Part shown: piece by piece, positions 36,266-50,300 of the stretch
Position numbering within the stretch: position 1 is the stretch's first letter
How the letters are laid out: each line of letters starts with the position of its first letter
Origin: Rotaria sordida
Lineage: Eukaryota > Rotifera > Eurotatoria > Philodinida > Philodinidae
Assembly: GCA_905250125.1 (NCBI GenBank)
Contig: CAJNOL010000695.1
Span: 46,633-110,632, forward strand
Direction: 5' to 3'
Length of the DNA stretch: 64,000 nt
Notes under the pieces: generated by a model
The model's database searches: none
Seen by the model: the letters and a program-made list of their open reading frames with translations, nothing else
Told to the model about the DNA's origin: nothing
Translations under genes and position numbers: made by a program

Positions 36266-37951
36266 TCAGCTTCCTTCTTTTTCATAGCCCATACTCAGTC
36301 ATTGTGAGCATTGTAATTAACTTAATAGAAATTCATAAAAACGAATCATTTATCAATGAGAACTGTTACTTTGTTGGATGTACTATTTACAAACAAAAAA
36401 GGAAAATTTTTTTAATGGATTTTTAGGCGTAAGTTGGTACCGACAACATTTATTTCATGTTTCTAGATTTTAGGTGTGGGTTGTGGCTAAAATAAAAGCC
36501 TTGCCCTCACCTTTACCCACACCCACAACTTAGGCATGATACGTACTTTTAAGAGCAATATAATACATCCACATATAGTGATCTAATGAAGCTTGCTGAA
36601 GAGTGTGAAAATATTAGGCAACATAAATAGACTTATTTTAAATAGAGACATTTACTAAATTAAAAGCATTGTTTTTCGAGTGTGCCGTTTACGTGGGCAT
36701 ACTTTTCTCCATAATGATTCAATGTAAAAGTGATCATTTTTTTATTACACAGAAGATAGTTATGGCTAGGTCGTAATAGAGCCTGATTTTTGAATTTCTC
36801 TTTGACTGAAATAAAAACTTTGATTTTTGATTTCCACTAGTGATTTCTTTTTGCCACAAATTTGAGAATTTTTCGAAAATTTTTTTCTAAAAAACAACCA
36901 AACGAAAGTTCAAAATTTATGCTCTATTACGCCCTGAGCTTGAATATACTCTACAATTTAAAAACTATCCCGACAGATTAGCTCGTATCCTCATTTTGAA
37001 AACCTTGCCCGCATAAAGAGTACTTTTGCCCAATGAATTGATTATAGTTTGTGAGTATCTTAGAGATTTGAGATGATATTTTACCATTAATCTATTCAAG
37101 CCAGGACTAACATTCTCTGAAGTTTTGGACGAAATTGAATGAAAAGTAAAAAGTGTATTTCTGAGGCAGACCTTTAATTGTTTACTCCTGATAAAGCTTT
37201 ATTGAAAACAATATGAAATACAAAGTCTTAAGTCTGTATTAACTTCTGAATATAATAGTAGTTCATATATTTTGATACTTTTTTGGCAATAGTAAAATTA
37301 GTAGATCGAATGCTTGAATGTTAGCAAAGATGAGAACATTGATTTAGGAAGTATCTGCAAAATAATTCGAAGTTCATTGAAAACTACATTCGAAGATACG
37401 CCTTGTTTTGTCAACAATCAAAAGATAATTATTTAGATGATGTTGTTTTTGCAGATGTGAGCAAGATTCTAAATTTAATATGTATATATAATTAGAACCA
37501 TCAACTTGCATATTATCAATATGATCAATTAGATATTTATTTACGATTTATGCCGACCAGATGCGTAGATGAATACAAAAAAAAAGAAATATTTGCAAAA
37601 GACTTCATGAGCCAGCTGTCCACAGATGATATATTTATGTCTTCTAATTGCAATAACTCAGTAACATTAGACAATGGAAAATTGAAGTTTACACTACAGT
37701 AGATATATGAGTATTCTTGATGTACTAAAAGTTCCATTTTATTTGAATAAATTATGATAATTTTCAAGAAAAAGAAAACCATAATAGCACACATATTCAT
37801 TTATTAGAGTAAAATATAATATCCAAATTTATTGTTCTCCTTTGAAAATACTTTAATGAATATTTATAAAATTATCGATATTATCTTGTGTCATTAAAAA
37901 GAAACGAAATTGCAATGAAATCTTCAGCCAAAGAAAAAAAAATAATGAATA

Positions 37952-37957
37952 TTTTAT
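37952..37957 (-). terminator. Polyadenylation signal AATAAA of the SCO-spondin-like gene
   Basis: On the minus strand AATAAA lies about a dozen nucleotides after the TAA stop at 37969-37971. It is closer to the stop than usual but is the nearest canonical signal. Confidence 0.4.
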
Positions 37958-37968
37958 TATTATTAAAA

Positions 37969-40900
37969 TTAAAAGTTCTTAGTACATTCTTGACAACCAC
38001 ATGAATTAATTGTTGCATAAGGTATTTCTGTAATAAAAGTAATTGTTGAATTATCTTCTATTCGTTGACATTCCATTGGAATTGATTCCATTGTTATTTT
38101 CGATGGTGAACAACAACGACATGTCATACCTGATATACATGTACCTAAACATTGTTGTCGAGCTATTGGATTTACTGACATACAATCACCATAGGTGATT
38201 TGTTCTAATGGTAGTTCTTGCACCGAACATGGTTCCGTTTCTAAAATAAAAACACAAAATTTGATTATCTTTGCATAAAGAAAAAAAGAAATTCATTTTT
38301 CAATATACTATTTGTTCGATTGCATGAACCACAACATTCACCATCAGCTGGTGGTATATATTCATATATACTGAGTGGATCATTTGTTAGATTTGAACAG
38401 AGATCAGGTGTTATAGCACATTGAGCATAACATGTTTCTTCGCCAGTAGTTGCATTACAAGAACATTCTACACAACCTTTCTTATATGATGTTTCATTCG
38501 TTGAGCATGGTTGATCTTCATATTCAATTTCGGGTTCTAAGCCAGCACATGAACGTGTACGATACCGTCTTTGTGTTCCATTACATTTTGCTGAACAAAC
38601 ACCAAATGGACTCCATTCACTCCATGTACATATTGAACAATCTTTTGACGATGGACGACAATCGAGACAACCATCAGAACATAAGCTTAAAAGCAAGAAA
38701 CAAAAACAAAGAGTTATCAAGTTTTCTTTTTTGTTTTCAAAATTATAAATCTTACCAATCTTCACATTTATTTTGATCGAACATAGTTTGACCATCAACA
38801 AGATTAGTTTTACCGTCAGATGTTTGGCATAAACATTGATTTATTTCAACACATTCTCCATCTGTATTCATTACTAATGGATCAGGACATACACAACCAG
38901 ATACACATTCAGATGGTTCATTACATGAACGACATGTTAATGTATTACATGTATGACCACAAGCATTACTACAATTACTCCTTATTTGTCCATTCGTACA
39001 TGTATATCGAGTAGCAGAAACTTCTATTAATTAATCAATTTTTTTTCTCTTGATCATTTTTACTTACGGCAGATCTTTTTTACTTACGGCAGCTTTGTGT
39101 ATTGCAAGGTTCAATTTGTTTATCAGAACCATCACATGTTATCTGTTGTTGACATTGACTCGTACCATTTATACATCTTCGATAACGTATTCGTTCGCCA
39201 CTACCACAATTTCGACTACAATTTCCCCATGGACTCCATTCTGACCATGTAGGTTTTGTATCTATTTTAATTGAAATAAATTTTAAAAAGTTTTTCAAAG
39301 TAATTTTCTACTAACCTGATGGACAACATTGAGGATTACAATCACGTTTTTCTTCTAAATTATCCGTACAATTTGGTTGAAGAGATAAATAATATCTCGA
39401 ACGTTTTTGAATTCCAAGATCACATGTTTTTGAACATGGACTCCATTCTGACCATGATGAAAGAATACATGAACCAAAACAAGGTGATGTTTGACATGAA
39501 CGATTTTCTTTTTGTGGTTCACATAGATGTGAACCAGTAAGAATATTTAAAGGTAAACGTTGTCGATATTGAATACCTTTTTGATACTCATTACCACAAT
39601 CACCTTCACATGGACTCCAAGGAGACCAATCAAGATAAACACATTTGCCTATGATTAAAAAAAAAGAATTCAGTAGTGCTCACAATCTCGATATTCGGAA
39701 ATTTTTTGGTAACATGGCTGTTACACTCCCGAGAGGAGATTCAGTTGAAGATCAGAGCGGAGACTAAGATGAGAGTGAAGGCTACGGAAAATGTCAGGCT
39801 AGATATTGAGGTTAGGCTCCGAGGGCGCAGAGAAGATGAGCAAGAAGCGTAGGTCTGTATATAATTCCAGTATTTCTCTGTTTTGTTTTTGATTGATCGT
39901 AGTTTTAACTAAAACCGTAGGGAAAAAGAATGTCACGAGAGCAACTGTCCGAAGAGGAAATATCTCTGAGAAGTAACTATCATGGATTCGTATTTTTTCA
40001 ATACCCTAAGTTTCCAATATCGACTTGGTAAGCATATGAACTATTTCAGGGACAACAGGACTTACGCATTTTCTATTTGACTTTGATTCTTTACAAGAAT
40101 TATTTTTTTGAATAAATTCTTTTCGCATAGACATGTGAAAATGTTGGTTCTTTTAGCTGACTATTAATTTCAATTAATTAACTAGTTAGATAATTATTAA
40201 TTTCACTTAATTAATTCGTCAAATTAATTGAGTGAATAATTAGTCAGTTAATTAATTACAAAGTAATTAGTGAATATTTCTTCAACTATTAAAGAAAAAA
40301 TTTCGAGAATTTCAGGATAGACTCTACGACATGGTCTACATCTATGGTGACATTTTCAGGAAGATCAGACTCCGAAAGACTTCATCAGAAAAATCAAGTT
40401 TTCTAAAGACCATGTCAAGTCCTGAAACGAATAGTTTTGTGTTATCATCATCTAGAGATTGTGAGAAAGAGTTTGTATCGTTTGAAATTGGTTTCGGACT
40501 TCTCATTCGTTTGTATATTCATACTCTGTCACGTCGCTAACGACAAGTAAACGGACTTCTTTTGAAAAACATAGACATGCTTAGAGAAAAATTTGTATAG
40601 AGATTTTGTAGTCTCAGGAATTGTCTATAGAATGCACTGTTTAGTTTCCGAAAAAGCTGCCTCAATTTAGAGTTTTTGAAATCAAAATGCATAAAGTGAA
40701 AATCGATGTTCTTTTTTTGTATCACATCGTTAACACTAGTTTTTTCCTGATAACTCCTCTGAACGAAGATATATAGCACTGATTTTTTCAGGGTTTCTAA
40801 AGTAACGTAACATACATGTAACATACAAAAATTAGCTTTAGGAAAGCTTATTAGCCCGAGATACAAGCGTTCTAGTTTTGCGAAGTCATATCGCTAACGG

Positions 40901-41391
40901 ATGATTTTGCGCCCATAGTTCGAAAACTTTGATTAAAAGAAAACATAAATTCTTACGTTGACAATCTGTTGAATTTTTCACATCAAGTCCAACATTAGAA
41001 CAAATAAATTGCAAACATTTATATGTATAAACTATCGTACCAGTATCTAAAATATCTCCAATATGTACGGCTTCTTTACCACCTTTTAAATAACCAACAA
41101 TATCTTTAGAACAAAAACAAAAAGAAAAATTAAATATTATGCATATATAAATAACTTTAAAATATTTACTATTCGCCGGTACTTGTTCACCAGTAGCAGC
41201 CATATAAAATTCTTTTGTTAATATACACATACATGGTTGTAATTGACACATACGATAGCCCATTAAACTACCATTACATCCTATACCTGAAAGTCGATTT
41301 CTTGCACGTATTTGTACTCCATTACCACAACTAACTGAACAATGTCCCCAACGTGTCCATTGAGAATAAAGACATTTTGTTTTGACTGTTG
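37969..41391 (-). CDS. SCO-spondin-like gene, TSP1 repeats, TIL and C-terminal cystine knot (exons 27-33)
   Basis: Exons: 41170-41391, 40957-41103, 39316-39648, 39088-39261, 38756-39023, 38309-38694, 37969-38240. TSP1 repeats are recognised by W-x(2)-W-x(2)-C-S-x(2)-C patterns: YSQWTRWGHCSVSCGNG, LDWSPWSPCEGDCGN, LSSWSEWSPCSKTCDLG, TWSEWSPWGNCSRNCGSG, CTWSEWSPFGVCSAKCNG. Exon 31 encodes a TIL (CSNACGHTC; GCVCPDP). Exon 32 ends with VWC-like ECCGSC. The last exon is a CTCK domain with the terminal Cys-Gly-Cys-x-x-Cys (NSCGCQEC) and TAA at 37969-37971. TSP1 and CTCK domains of this family bind matrix partners and dimerise. Confidence 0.9.
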
Positions 41392-44300
41392 CTATGAGAC
41401 AAAAAAAAATCAATTGTAAAATATAATTTTTCGTCAATATTTACTAGTTTTTGGTTGTTTTGTTGTTTCCTTAGTTGATCCAATGGTTGGTATAGTTGTA
41501 TATTTAACTGAACTTCTATAAAAACATCCATTTGTAAAAGCTGTTACATGTCGTGGTGGACGACCATCAATTGTATCTAATAGAATAATTCGAATACCTG
41601 AAGAATATACAGGTGGAAATCCTGTTAAACGAGGATTTGTATTTTTTTTATCTGTTCTATTATATTGTGGTGATGTTAAAGTATACAATATACCATTTGG
41701 TACTTCGATAAGTTGTACACGTATTCGATAAACATTACTTGATTGAATACCAACTTCATATAAACGACCAATAATTCCCGATGGATAATCAATTTCAATA
41801 ATTATTGGTTTTTGTATGTCAGAATAGGAAATACCAATATTATTAGTCATTAAATTTTGAAAATTACCACCAATTGGTGAAGGTGTTCCAGTAATATATG
41901 GAGTTAAGAATTTTCGTGGATGATAACCATCACGTCCAGCCAATATATTCGAATGAATACATGAAACTATTTGAATGAAAAAAATAAAAAAATAAATAAA
42001 AAAAAATAAAAAGTTCGATTAGAACCCATCGGGTTAGTTTGGACCTGATGGATTCTAATTTTGATAGATTGTTATCATATTTTACCTTTCCACCAAGTAA
42101 TTTTTGGAATTTTTTTAATTTTTCTAACTTTTTTTATTCTATCAAAACAACCAATAATTGACCAACGAATATTTTTATTTGGTTTTCCTTTGATTATTGT
42201 TACTTTTAAATATTTAACATCTATTGGATAATTTGGTGTATAAAGATTTGTATATGATGTTTGTTTAAATATTGATATATCAATACGTTTTAATAATTGT
42301 CGTTTTTTATTTTGTAATTCAATACGAATTTGTTCAATACGATGATTATCTGTAAGAATAGATATATTTTGAATATGACGAATAAAAATATCTTTATTAA
42401 ATTCAATAATAAAATATAATGATTGATTAATATTATTATTTTGTGTTAAATTATATATGTCTGGTATATTTAATGTACCACCAACACGATTCAGTAAACG
42501 TTTAGCATGATATTTATCCATTATGTCTATTGAATGACAATACTCAGGTGGTTGTGTTGTTTTCATAGTTGTAATTTTAGTAGTTTGAAAATTTGGAATT
42601 TTAAAGAAACATCCACGAATTGATAAGTGAACATCATGAATATTTTTATTATCTGTTGTTTCGAGAAATATAATTCGTATTGTAGCAACATTATCAATAG
42701 ATAATAGTTCATTTACATCTGTTTTTAATAAATGTTCATCGATTATATTATCATTAATATCAAAAAATATTATTCGATAATTTTTAATATTATGTTTATT
42801 ACCAATAATTGATATATTATCAATATTACTAATAATACCTTGTTTAAATGCAATATCAATTGAACCATAAGTTGAATTATATGATAAACCATCGGATGAA
42901 AATATATTCAAGTTTTCTTTACCATTTACTGATCGAATAAGTTTTTTTCGATTTTCAATAGACATTGCATCAAGAATTGTACATTTACCTATTGAAAGAA
43001 AAATTAATATATTCATGTACAAATTGGAAGAAGGAAAAATATCCATGCCTTTTGGCATAGGTTACTGCCCAGAGACAGATTCATTAGTTCAATACCTTCT
43101 CTACAACTAACATTAGCTGTAGTTCTGTATAGAAGACTGGTATAACGCAGATTTTTGCCTATAGATATTGCATAGTGTTCGAATAAAAACCTTACAAGGA
43201 TTTGGATTCCTATTGATATTTGACTAAGCTATTGAATTTTTAATATGTTTATTTTCTAGAGGCTATAGGTTTTCGGAAAACTCGTATTTTCAAATTTTGA
43301 TTTGAAAATTTGCACATATAGAGAACTCAACTAGATTAACTTCCTTAAAAAATTCACAAGTTTTGAAGAAAATCTCTTCGAGATATAAGACTTTTAAGTT
43401 ATAGATCCTTTTCCATATTTTTCTCTATGCAAGAATAAATCTGTATGCTTTTGAAAAATATCTAATTTGAAAATACGATCTATTTATTACGTTTTATTCT
43501 TTGCGTTGTTCGAGGTGGTTTCGTTCCGATCAATTCAGTTGCTGGTGTTGTTCGAGGTGGTTTTGTTGTGGTTGATTCGATTGCTGGTGTTATTCGTCGA
43601 CGTGTTGGAAGGATACCAAAACAACCTTTAATTGATAGGCGAATATTGTTTGGTGGTTGATTATCATTTGTTTCAATATATGTGATTCGTATTGCAGCAA
43701 TACCAACTTCTGTTAAACCGTCAACAGTTAAATTATTATTGGATTCAATTGTTTGTATAATTGATTTATAATCATCAATAAGATCAACTTGAAATTTTTT
43801 AACATTTGTTGTTGAACTTATTAAAGAAACTGTTTGAATTTCAGCATAAACAGTCGATTTTAAAATTATGAGAAAAGTTACAGGTAATTGTTGTGTATCA
43901 TATGAAATTAATGATGTTGGATTGAAATAATCACTTAATTTATCAATTGTTTTTCTAGGTAATGTACCAGTAATTGAATCGACCAGAATTGTAGAATCAA
44001 GTTTATTCATCATATCGATTTCATGACAATGACCTAACCAGAGAATGAAAATTTTTGTTCTTAATTAAAATGAATAAATTTATACTTACTCGTTGCTAAT
44101 AGTAGTGGCTGTTGTGTTGTCGTCATTACTGGAGTGGTTGCCGTTGTTGTTGGAGATAGATTTATTCCAAAACATCCATCAATATTTAAAATAATATTTC
44201 GTGGTGTTTGTCCATCTGTTGTTGTAAGATATGTTATTTGTAAAGCAGCAATTGGAACATAAAAATTAACATTCGATTGTTGATGCTGTGTATCCATAAT

Positions 44301-47300
44301 AATTGTTTGTAAAATTGTTCGATCATTATCAATTAAATCAATTTGATATTCACGAACATTTGTTTCATTATTTGTAATTAATATTGATTTTAATTCAACA
44401 TAAATATTTGTTTTAAATACAATAATAAATGTTGGATGTGATGTTAAATAAGAAATTGATGTTGATGAATTAAAATAATCAAATATTGATGATGATTTTG
44501 GATTTGTACCAGCAATATATGCAATAGCTTTAGTAGCTACAGGTTTATTTGACATTAAGTTTAAATGATGACATGCAGCTGTAAAGATAAAGAAAATTAA
44601 ATAAAAAAAAAAAAACATATTTTTTTTTCTCATATGTTACTTGGTGTTGATATTGTCGGTTGTATTGTTGTTGTTGAGCGAGGTTGAATAGCAAAACAAC
44701 CTCTGATTGAAAGACGAACATTTTTTGCTGATTTTCCATCATATGTTTCTTCAATTGTAATTTTAACTGAACCAACATTTTGCATAGGTTCCATTATTTT
44801 TTGTTCATTTGAATAATCAACAAATATTGTTCGTATAAGTAATTGATTTTTATCAAGATATTCAATTTTAATTCGTTTTACATTCGTATCAGATATTGAT
44901 AAAAGTCCAACATATTTTAAATAAACAAATAGATTTGATTTGAAAATGACGAATAAAATAATTTTCTGTTCATTTTCATCGAACGATATAGATTTTCCAT
45001 AGATAAGATCCAAAAGTGAAGAATTAGTACCTTGTGGATTCGTACCACTAAGACCAGCAAGAGTTTCTTTACTGTAAGGTTCTTGCATTGCATCAATATC
45101 AGCACAATGGTCTAATACGAAAAACATAAAACAATAAAAATAATCATATATTTAACAAGTTAAGCGTAGTTCATGTAGTACATCATAGACGTACTGTATG
45201 CGAGTGTCTATTTGTAAAATGCCCATGTGATAAAAACTGGCGGTTTACTGTGGTTTTACCAGTTCGGTTACCGATTGCCATTGCTGCAATTAACCGCGAT
45301 AAACCGCCGGTTTTGACAAATACTGCGGTTTATCGCTAAAAATGATCCAATTTTTGTGACATCGGTATTTTCAAGCTGAATCTCATATCGAATAGAATTA
45401 ACAAACCATGACTCGTGACGATCACTTGTAGCATGTACAGGTCCTACTTATTCTTTTAATTTCTGTGGAAACACTTATGAAATATAATAGAGAATATCGT
45501 AGTAAAGACTCAAATGATGATAGAGGAACAACTTTGAATTTCAAATACCTACTAGCAAGTGATGCAAAAGTTTCTGAACAACATATTTCTTCATTTTTCG
45601 ATCGATTACGAGAGTCAACAGAAAATTTTGAAACATTGGGTTAGAATCAAAATTTTATGCTCTTCCCGAATAAATGATTGGAATTTTTTGGAAGACTCAT
45701 AGGTTATGAATTATGGAAGAATCTTTGAAAGTCTCGAAAATAAAATTTATTAAAAATATACTGAAAGAAAGAGCAAACATTTCTGAACAAAATAATATTC
45801 TAATTTTTATATAGTTTTCTGTAATGCTTCTATCAATAGTAAGACCTTTAGTAAAAGATACGTTAACGTCTTCACAGCTCATTGATTTCCACATTTACAA
45901 AATCATCTCTATTATCTCTGAAGAATTGTTACGAGATTTTCAGTTCTTAGCTCACTCTCTAGAGCAGTGTCTTGCTCTTTAGATTTTACTAGATTTTTCA
46001 ACAAAAAAGCTGTTGTCATGTTAAAAATTTGCATCAATAAAGTTTTCAATGAGATTAGTTCATTCGACAAGTTTTAACTTTTATGGCATTTCCTTTCTAG
46101 AGATGAACAAAATTTGCTTTTATATATAAGAGAACTTCGAATATTGAATATCTCGGGATAAGAGTTCATAGACAAATTACAATTTGTTCAATGATCTAAT
46201 CTCATTGAGTACTTTGCTCATGCAAAGTCTGTAGTCGAAAGTCGATTTTCCAAATGACCACAACTTTTTTGTTGAAAAATCCAGTAAAATTTTGATCTCT
46301 CAAGAACAAAAGGCACGAAAAATCAAACCATTCTAGACTTTTCTATTGTTTATTAAATGACCATCGTCTTACGACAGAATCTCACCAACTGATACTCTCT
46401 GTTTGAGTTCATATTTTGTTCATGAGTATAGCTTATAGAGCAGATAAAAATCCTAAAAGAGTTTGTGGCCTTAGGCCTTTCTTGTCGAGTTATGGTCATT
46501 TTACTGAATTTTCAGCCTAGCACAGACTATTATGAAAAAACCTCCAACAAAGAATTTCTACCTGAAAATTTCTCTTATAACGGACCTCATGATCTTTATT
46601 ATATCCTAAAAGTTTAAGTCAAACAAATGCATCTCTTCCAAGATGATACATTTGCAAAAATCACTACTTTCTCATAAAAACTACGACAATAGTCCATTCT
46701 TAAGGTATCCAATATCTTAAGAAATACTCATCCGTTTGAGCTAAAACTTTCAGTATATAATAAAGATCATGAGGTCTATTATTAGGGAAATTTTCGGGCA
46801 GAAATTCTTTGTTGCGGTTTTTTATAATAGCCTGTGATAGGCTGGAAATTTTGTAAAATGACCATAACTCGACAAGAAAGACCTAAGAGCACGAACCCTT
46901 TTAAGGTTTTTATCTATGCTATAAGCTATACCCATGAGCAAAATATGAACTCAAACAGAGGGTATCAGTTGGTGAGGTTTCCTTGTCAGTCGAAAAATGA
47001 TTTAACGTTTGGAGATAGTTTCTCGTCAACTGAATTGGACACCTTTATGACGAACATAAGAAAGTAACACACAGTCAATTTCAAAAATAGGTACGATCAA
47101 ATTTGGGATTTTTAGATATAGTTAGTTCAACTTCTTCCTTTTAGATTTTATTTTCGAGTGTTTCAAAGATTCATTCATAATTCTTAATCTATGGGTCTCA
47201 CCAAAATTCCGATTCTAACTCAATGCTTCAAAAATTTCTACTAACTCTCGTAATTAATCGATAAATGAAGAAATAACTTGTTCAGAAACCTTCGTACCAT

Positions 47301-50300
47301 CCGTTACTGAACCATAGTGATGATAGTTCAATCGACTAGCTTATTAACGAGGAGAATCTATATTTTTGTCACTAAATTTCGAAATCTGTACCTGGTGTCA
47401 TGGGTGGTGCTTGTGGAAATGTTCTGCTTGTTGTTAATGTTGGTGCAGTTGTTACAGGTGTTGTAATTAAAATTTCTTCAACACATGCTTGAATCGATAG
47501 AATAATATTTTTCGGTGGTTGATTATCATTTGTTTGAAGAAATGTTAATCGAATACCAGCTAATACAATTGATGGTAATGATTCTAAATTAACTGTCATT
47601 GATGATGATTCAATTTTATATTGTATATCATTTTCATTATTAAGTAATTCAATACGAAATTGTTTTAAATTTGTTGTTGTTGAAATAATTGACATTGAAT
47701 TAAGATAAATAAGAATATTTGAACGAAATATAATATCAATTGATGATGTTAAATTAGAAAAGGTTACACCATTAAATTTAGTTTGTCCAATTTCACCTAA
47801 ATTTCCATTAATTAATTGAGATTGTGATGTAATACCAATGATAATATTTTTATTTGTCATCAGTTCTATTCTATTACAATCACCTAAAAATTGAAAACAA
47901 AAATCATAAATAAATAATAGAATGAAACAAAAAAAGAAAAAGAATTATATACGTGGTTGTTTCATTATTAGTTCTGTAGTCTGTGGTGCGATTGTTGTTG
48001 TTGTTGTTGTTATCGTTGTTGTTGGAATTCCTGGAGCTGTTGAAAAACAACCCACAATCGATAGAATAATACCACGAGCTGGACGATCATCAATTGTATT
48101 CAAAATTGTTATTTGTACTGTTGAAGCCAACAGACGATTATCAGTTAGAATTGATAATATTTTCAAACTAATGGATAGAAAAAAAAAAGTTTTTGTTTTT
48201 TTTGATGTAAAACTACTTTACAAACAATATTTGCAGAAGAAATCATCAATTATTTTGTCAGAAAATAATAATTTTCTATGTGAAGATAGGTAAGAAATTA
48301 AAAAAAAAGTCTATCCTACTCATCATTTTCTGGATAAATTGTTTGTTTAGAAAAAAGTAAATTATTATTGAAATCAAATAGATCAACTTGAAATTGTTTT
48401 ATGTTATTTCGACTACCAATAAGAGAAATTTCATCTAATTGACCAACAACATTTGATTGAAATCGTATGATAATAATAGGAGATTTTGTTTTATAATCAA
48501 CGCCTGTTTTTGATGATGTAATAAAATTAACAAATGATAAACCAGATAATGGTTGAGTTCCTTCAAATTGTCCAATTATTTTATAAGCATATGTAGGATC
48601 AAGAGCATTAACATGATAACATGTACCTTTAATAAAGAAAATTTTTTCATTTATATAAGAAATCGTATGTTCTCAGAATTGATTTGATTGAAAAATAGTG
48701 AAAATGAAATAATACCAACATGAAAGATAACAAAGAAAAGATTGTTATAATGAACTGTAGTGAAAAGTAGAGAAATAATATAAATGTTTAAATCGATTTC
48801 TTTACCAATCGAAAATTTAAAAATTTTCCATTTTTGATTTTTTTCTACGCTATATACGAATCTAAATGATCTATTGGACACATTTTAAAAATTTATATGC
48901 AATTATAAAAATCAATAAAGATGGAACCTTTTCGCTAAAGAACATCACAATTTACATATTATTTCGCTGTTTTGAACAACGAGTTTTTTCGAAAAAAAAC
49001 AAAAATGAAAAATCTTCATTCATCACTCTACGTTCCTGTCATAGTACATCCGATCGAGCTGAAACTTTCTCCTACTTATGTTAGAAATAGTTTAGGATGT
49101 CTAAGACTTTTGTCATGGTTAATAAAACAAGTTTCAGATATAAAAACGCACATTTTTTAGAATCTTCTCAGGATTTTTGTGTTTCTCTTCGAACGGAACA
49201 GGATAAAAAAGAAACCAAAACAGTGTCAAGTATCTGTAAGAAAATGCTCAATCCTGTTAGACATATTGTGAGGACGAGTGGCGAGCGATTTGTCATCCTT
49301 ACCACTACTGGTAAGCATCGAGGAGTTTTGAGTCCACGGCAACTTTTGTTCTACTCATCAATAGCTATCTGCCCTGAAAGTTTCAATATTTTCTGACTGA
49401 ATGAGATGTTCACGCATCTGAATGAACATTAATGCATACATTGATCAAGGAGAAAAAACCCATAGGTTGGAAAATTATTTCGAAAAATTTCTTCGGTGTT
49501 TTTGTTTTCATCATTTCTTATACGCTCTCTACTGCGAAAATTCATCAAGATCAAATGTTACTTGTAATCATGAGACATACTTCTAATCTTTTAATAGTTT
49601 ATGCATCACTAGAACACTACAGATGTTTATTATCGAAAATTTTTGATAGAATAACATCTTATTATATAATGAATACTGTTGAAACTAATTCGTTATATAG
49701 GATATTACTCTGTTATTTGAAAGTATGCAAATACAAGTCAATCATCGCCGAAACATATTATGCATATTGAAGGATATCTTTGCTTCTTTTGACTTTCTGT
49801 GTATATCTGAGGATTGTCCACAACACTCAAAAATAAGTGCACTGTATTGAGTGTACTAACGAGTAATTAGAAAGTTTTTATATAAAATGTTTGTTCACTT
49901 TTGATCCGCTGTTGGAATGATCCTGAATAAATAACTATATGGAGAGTGTAAGTGATTGAGCACAAGAATTTTACCTCAGGCTAGCCTTCTGTTCAGAGGT
50001 ACAACTAGTATATTAGTTGTAGTGAAGATATTAAGCTACTTCATCTGCCATTCGGAAGCACCTCATACTGTGAGGCAGCCGAAAGGTGGAGATATTCTTT
50101 CTTCTTCTTCTTCTTCTTCCTTTAACTCGTTATAGAATATTCCCAAATGAGTTAATCTTTGAAAAGCCAAAAAGATTAGTTCGGACGAAACTTGTGGTTC
50201 GCCGTTTCCAGTGCACATGTTTGTTCGTTTGAGCTTACTTGAAAACATTTCAGACGGACCAAAAACTATAGCTCGCGGTCAGAACTTGAATATAGGATTA

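Larger units (their letters stand above)
34728..37968. other. Intergenic stretch with a palindrome, a transposase remnant and a G-rich hairpin
   Basis: Holds a small palindrome (35328-35584), a decayed mariner-type transposase on the minus strand (about 35750-36265), and a short hairpin of GTGTGGGTTGTGG / CCCACACCCACAAC at about 36474-36527. The rest (36.6-37.9 kb) shows no recognisable gene; it is downstream of the SCO-spondin-like gene. Confidence 0.55.

Noticed and set aside
36133..36426. Plus-strand 97-codon frame
   Set aside because: It overlaps the minus-strand mariner transposase remnant; the remnant explains the sequence better.
36474..36527. Interstitial telomere
   Set aside because: Only one or two TGTGGG units per strand; better described as a short G-rich hairpin.
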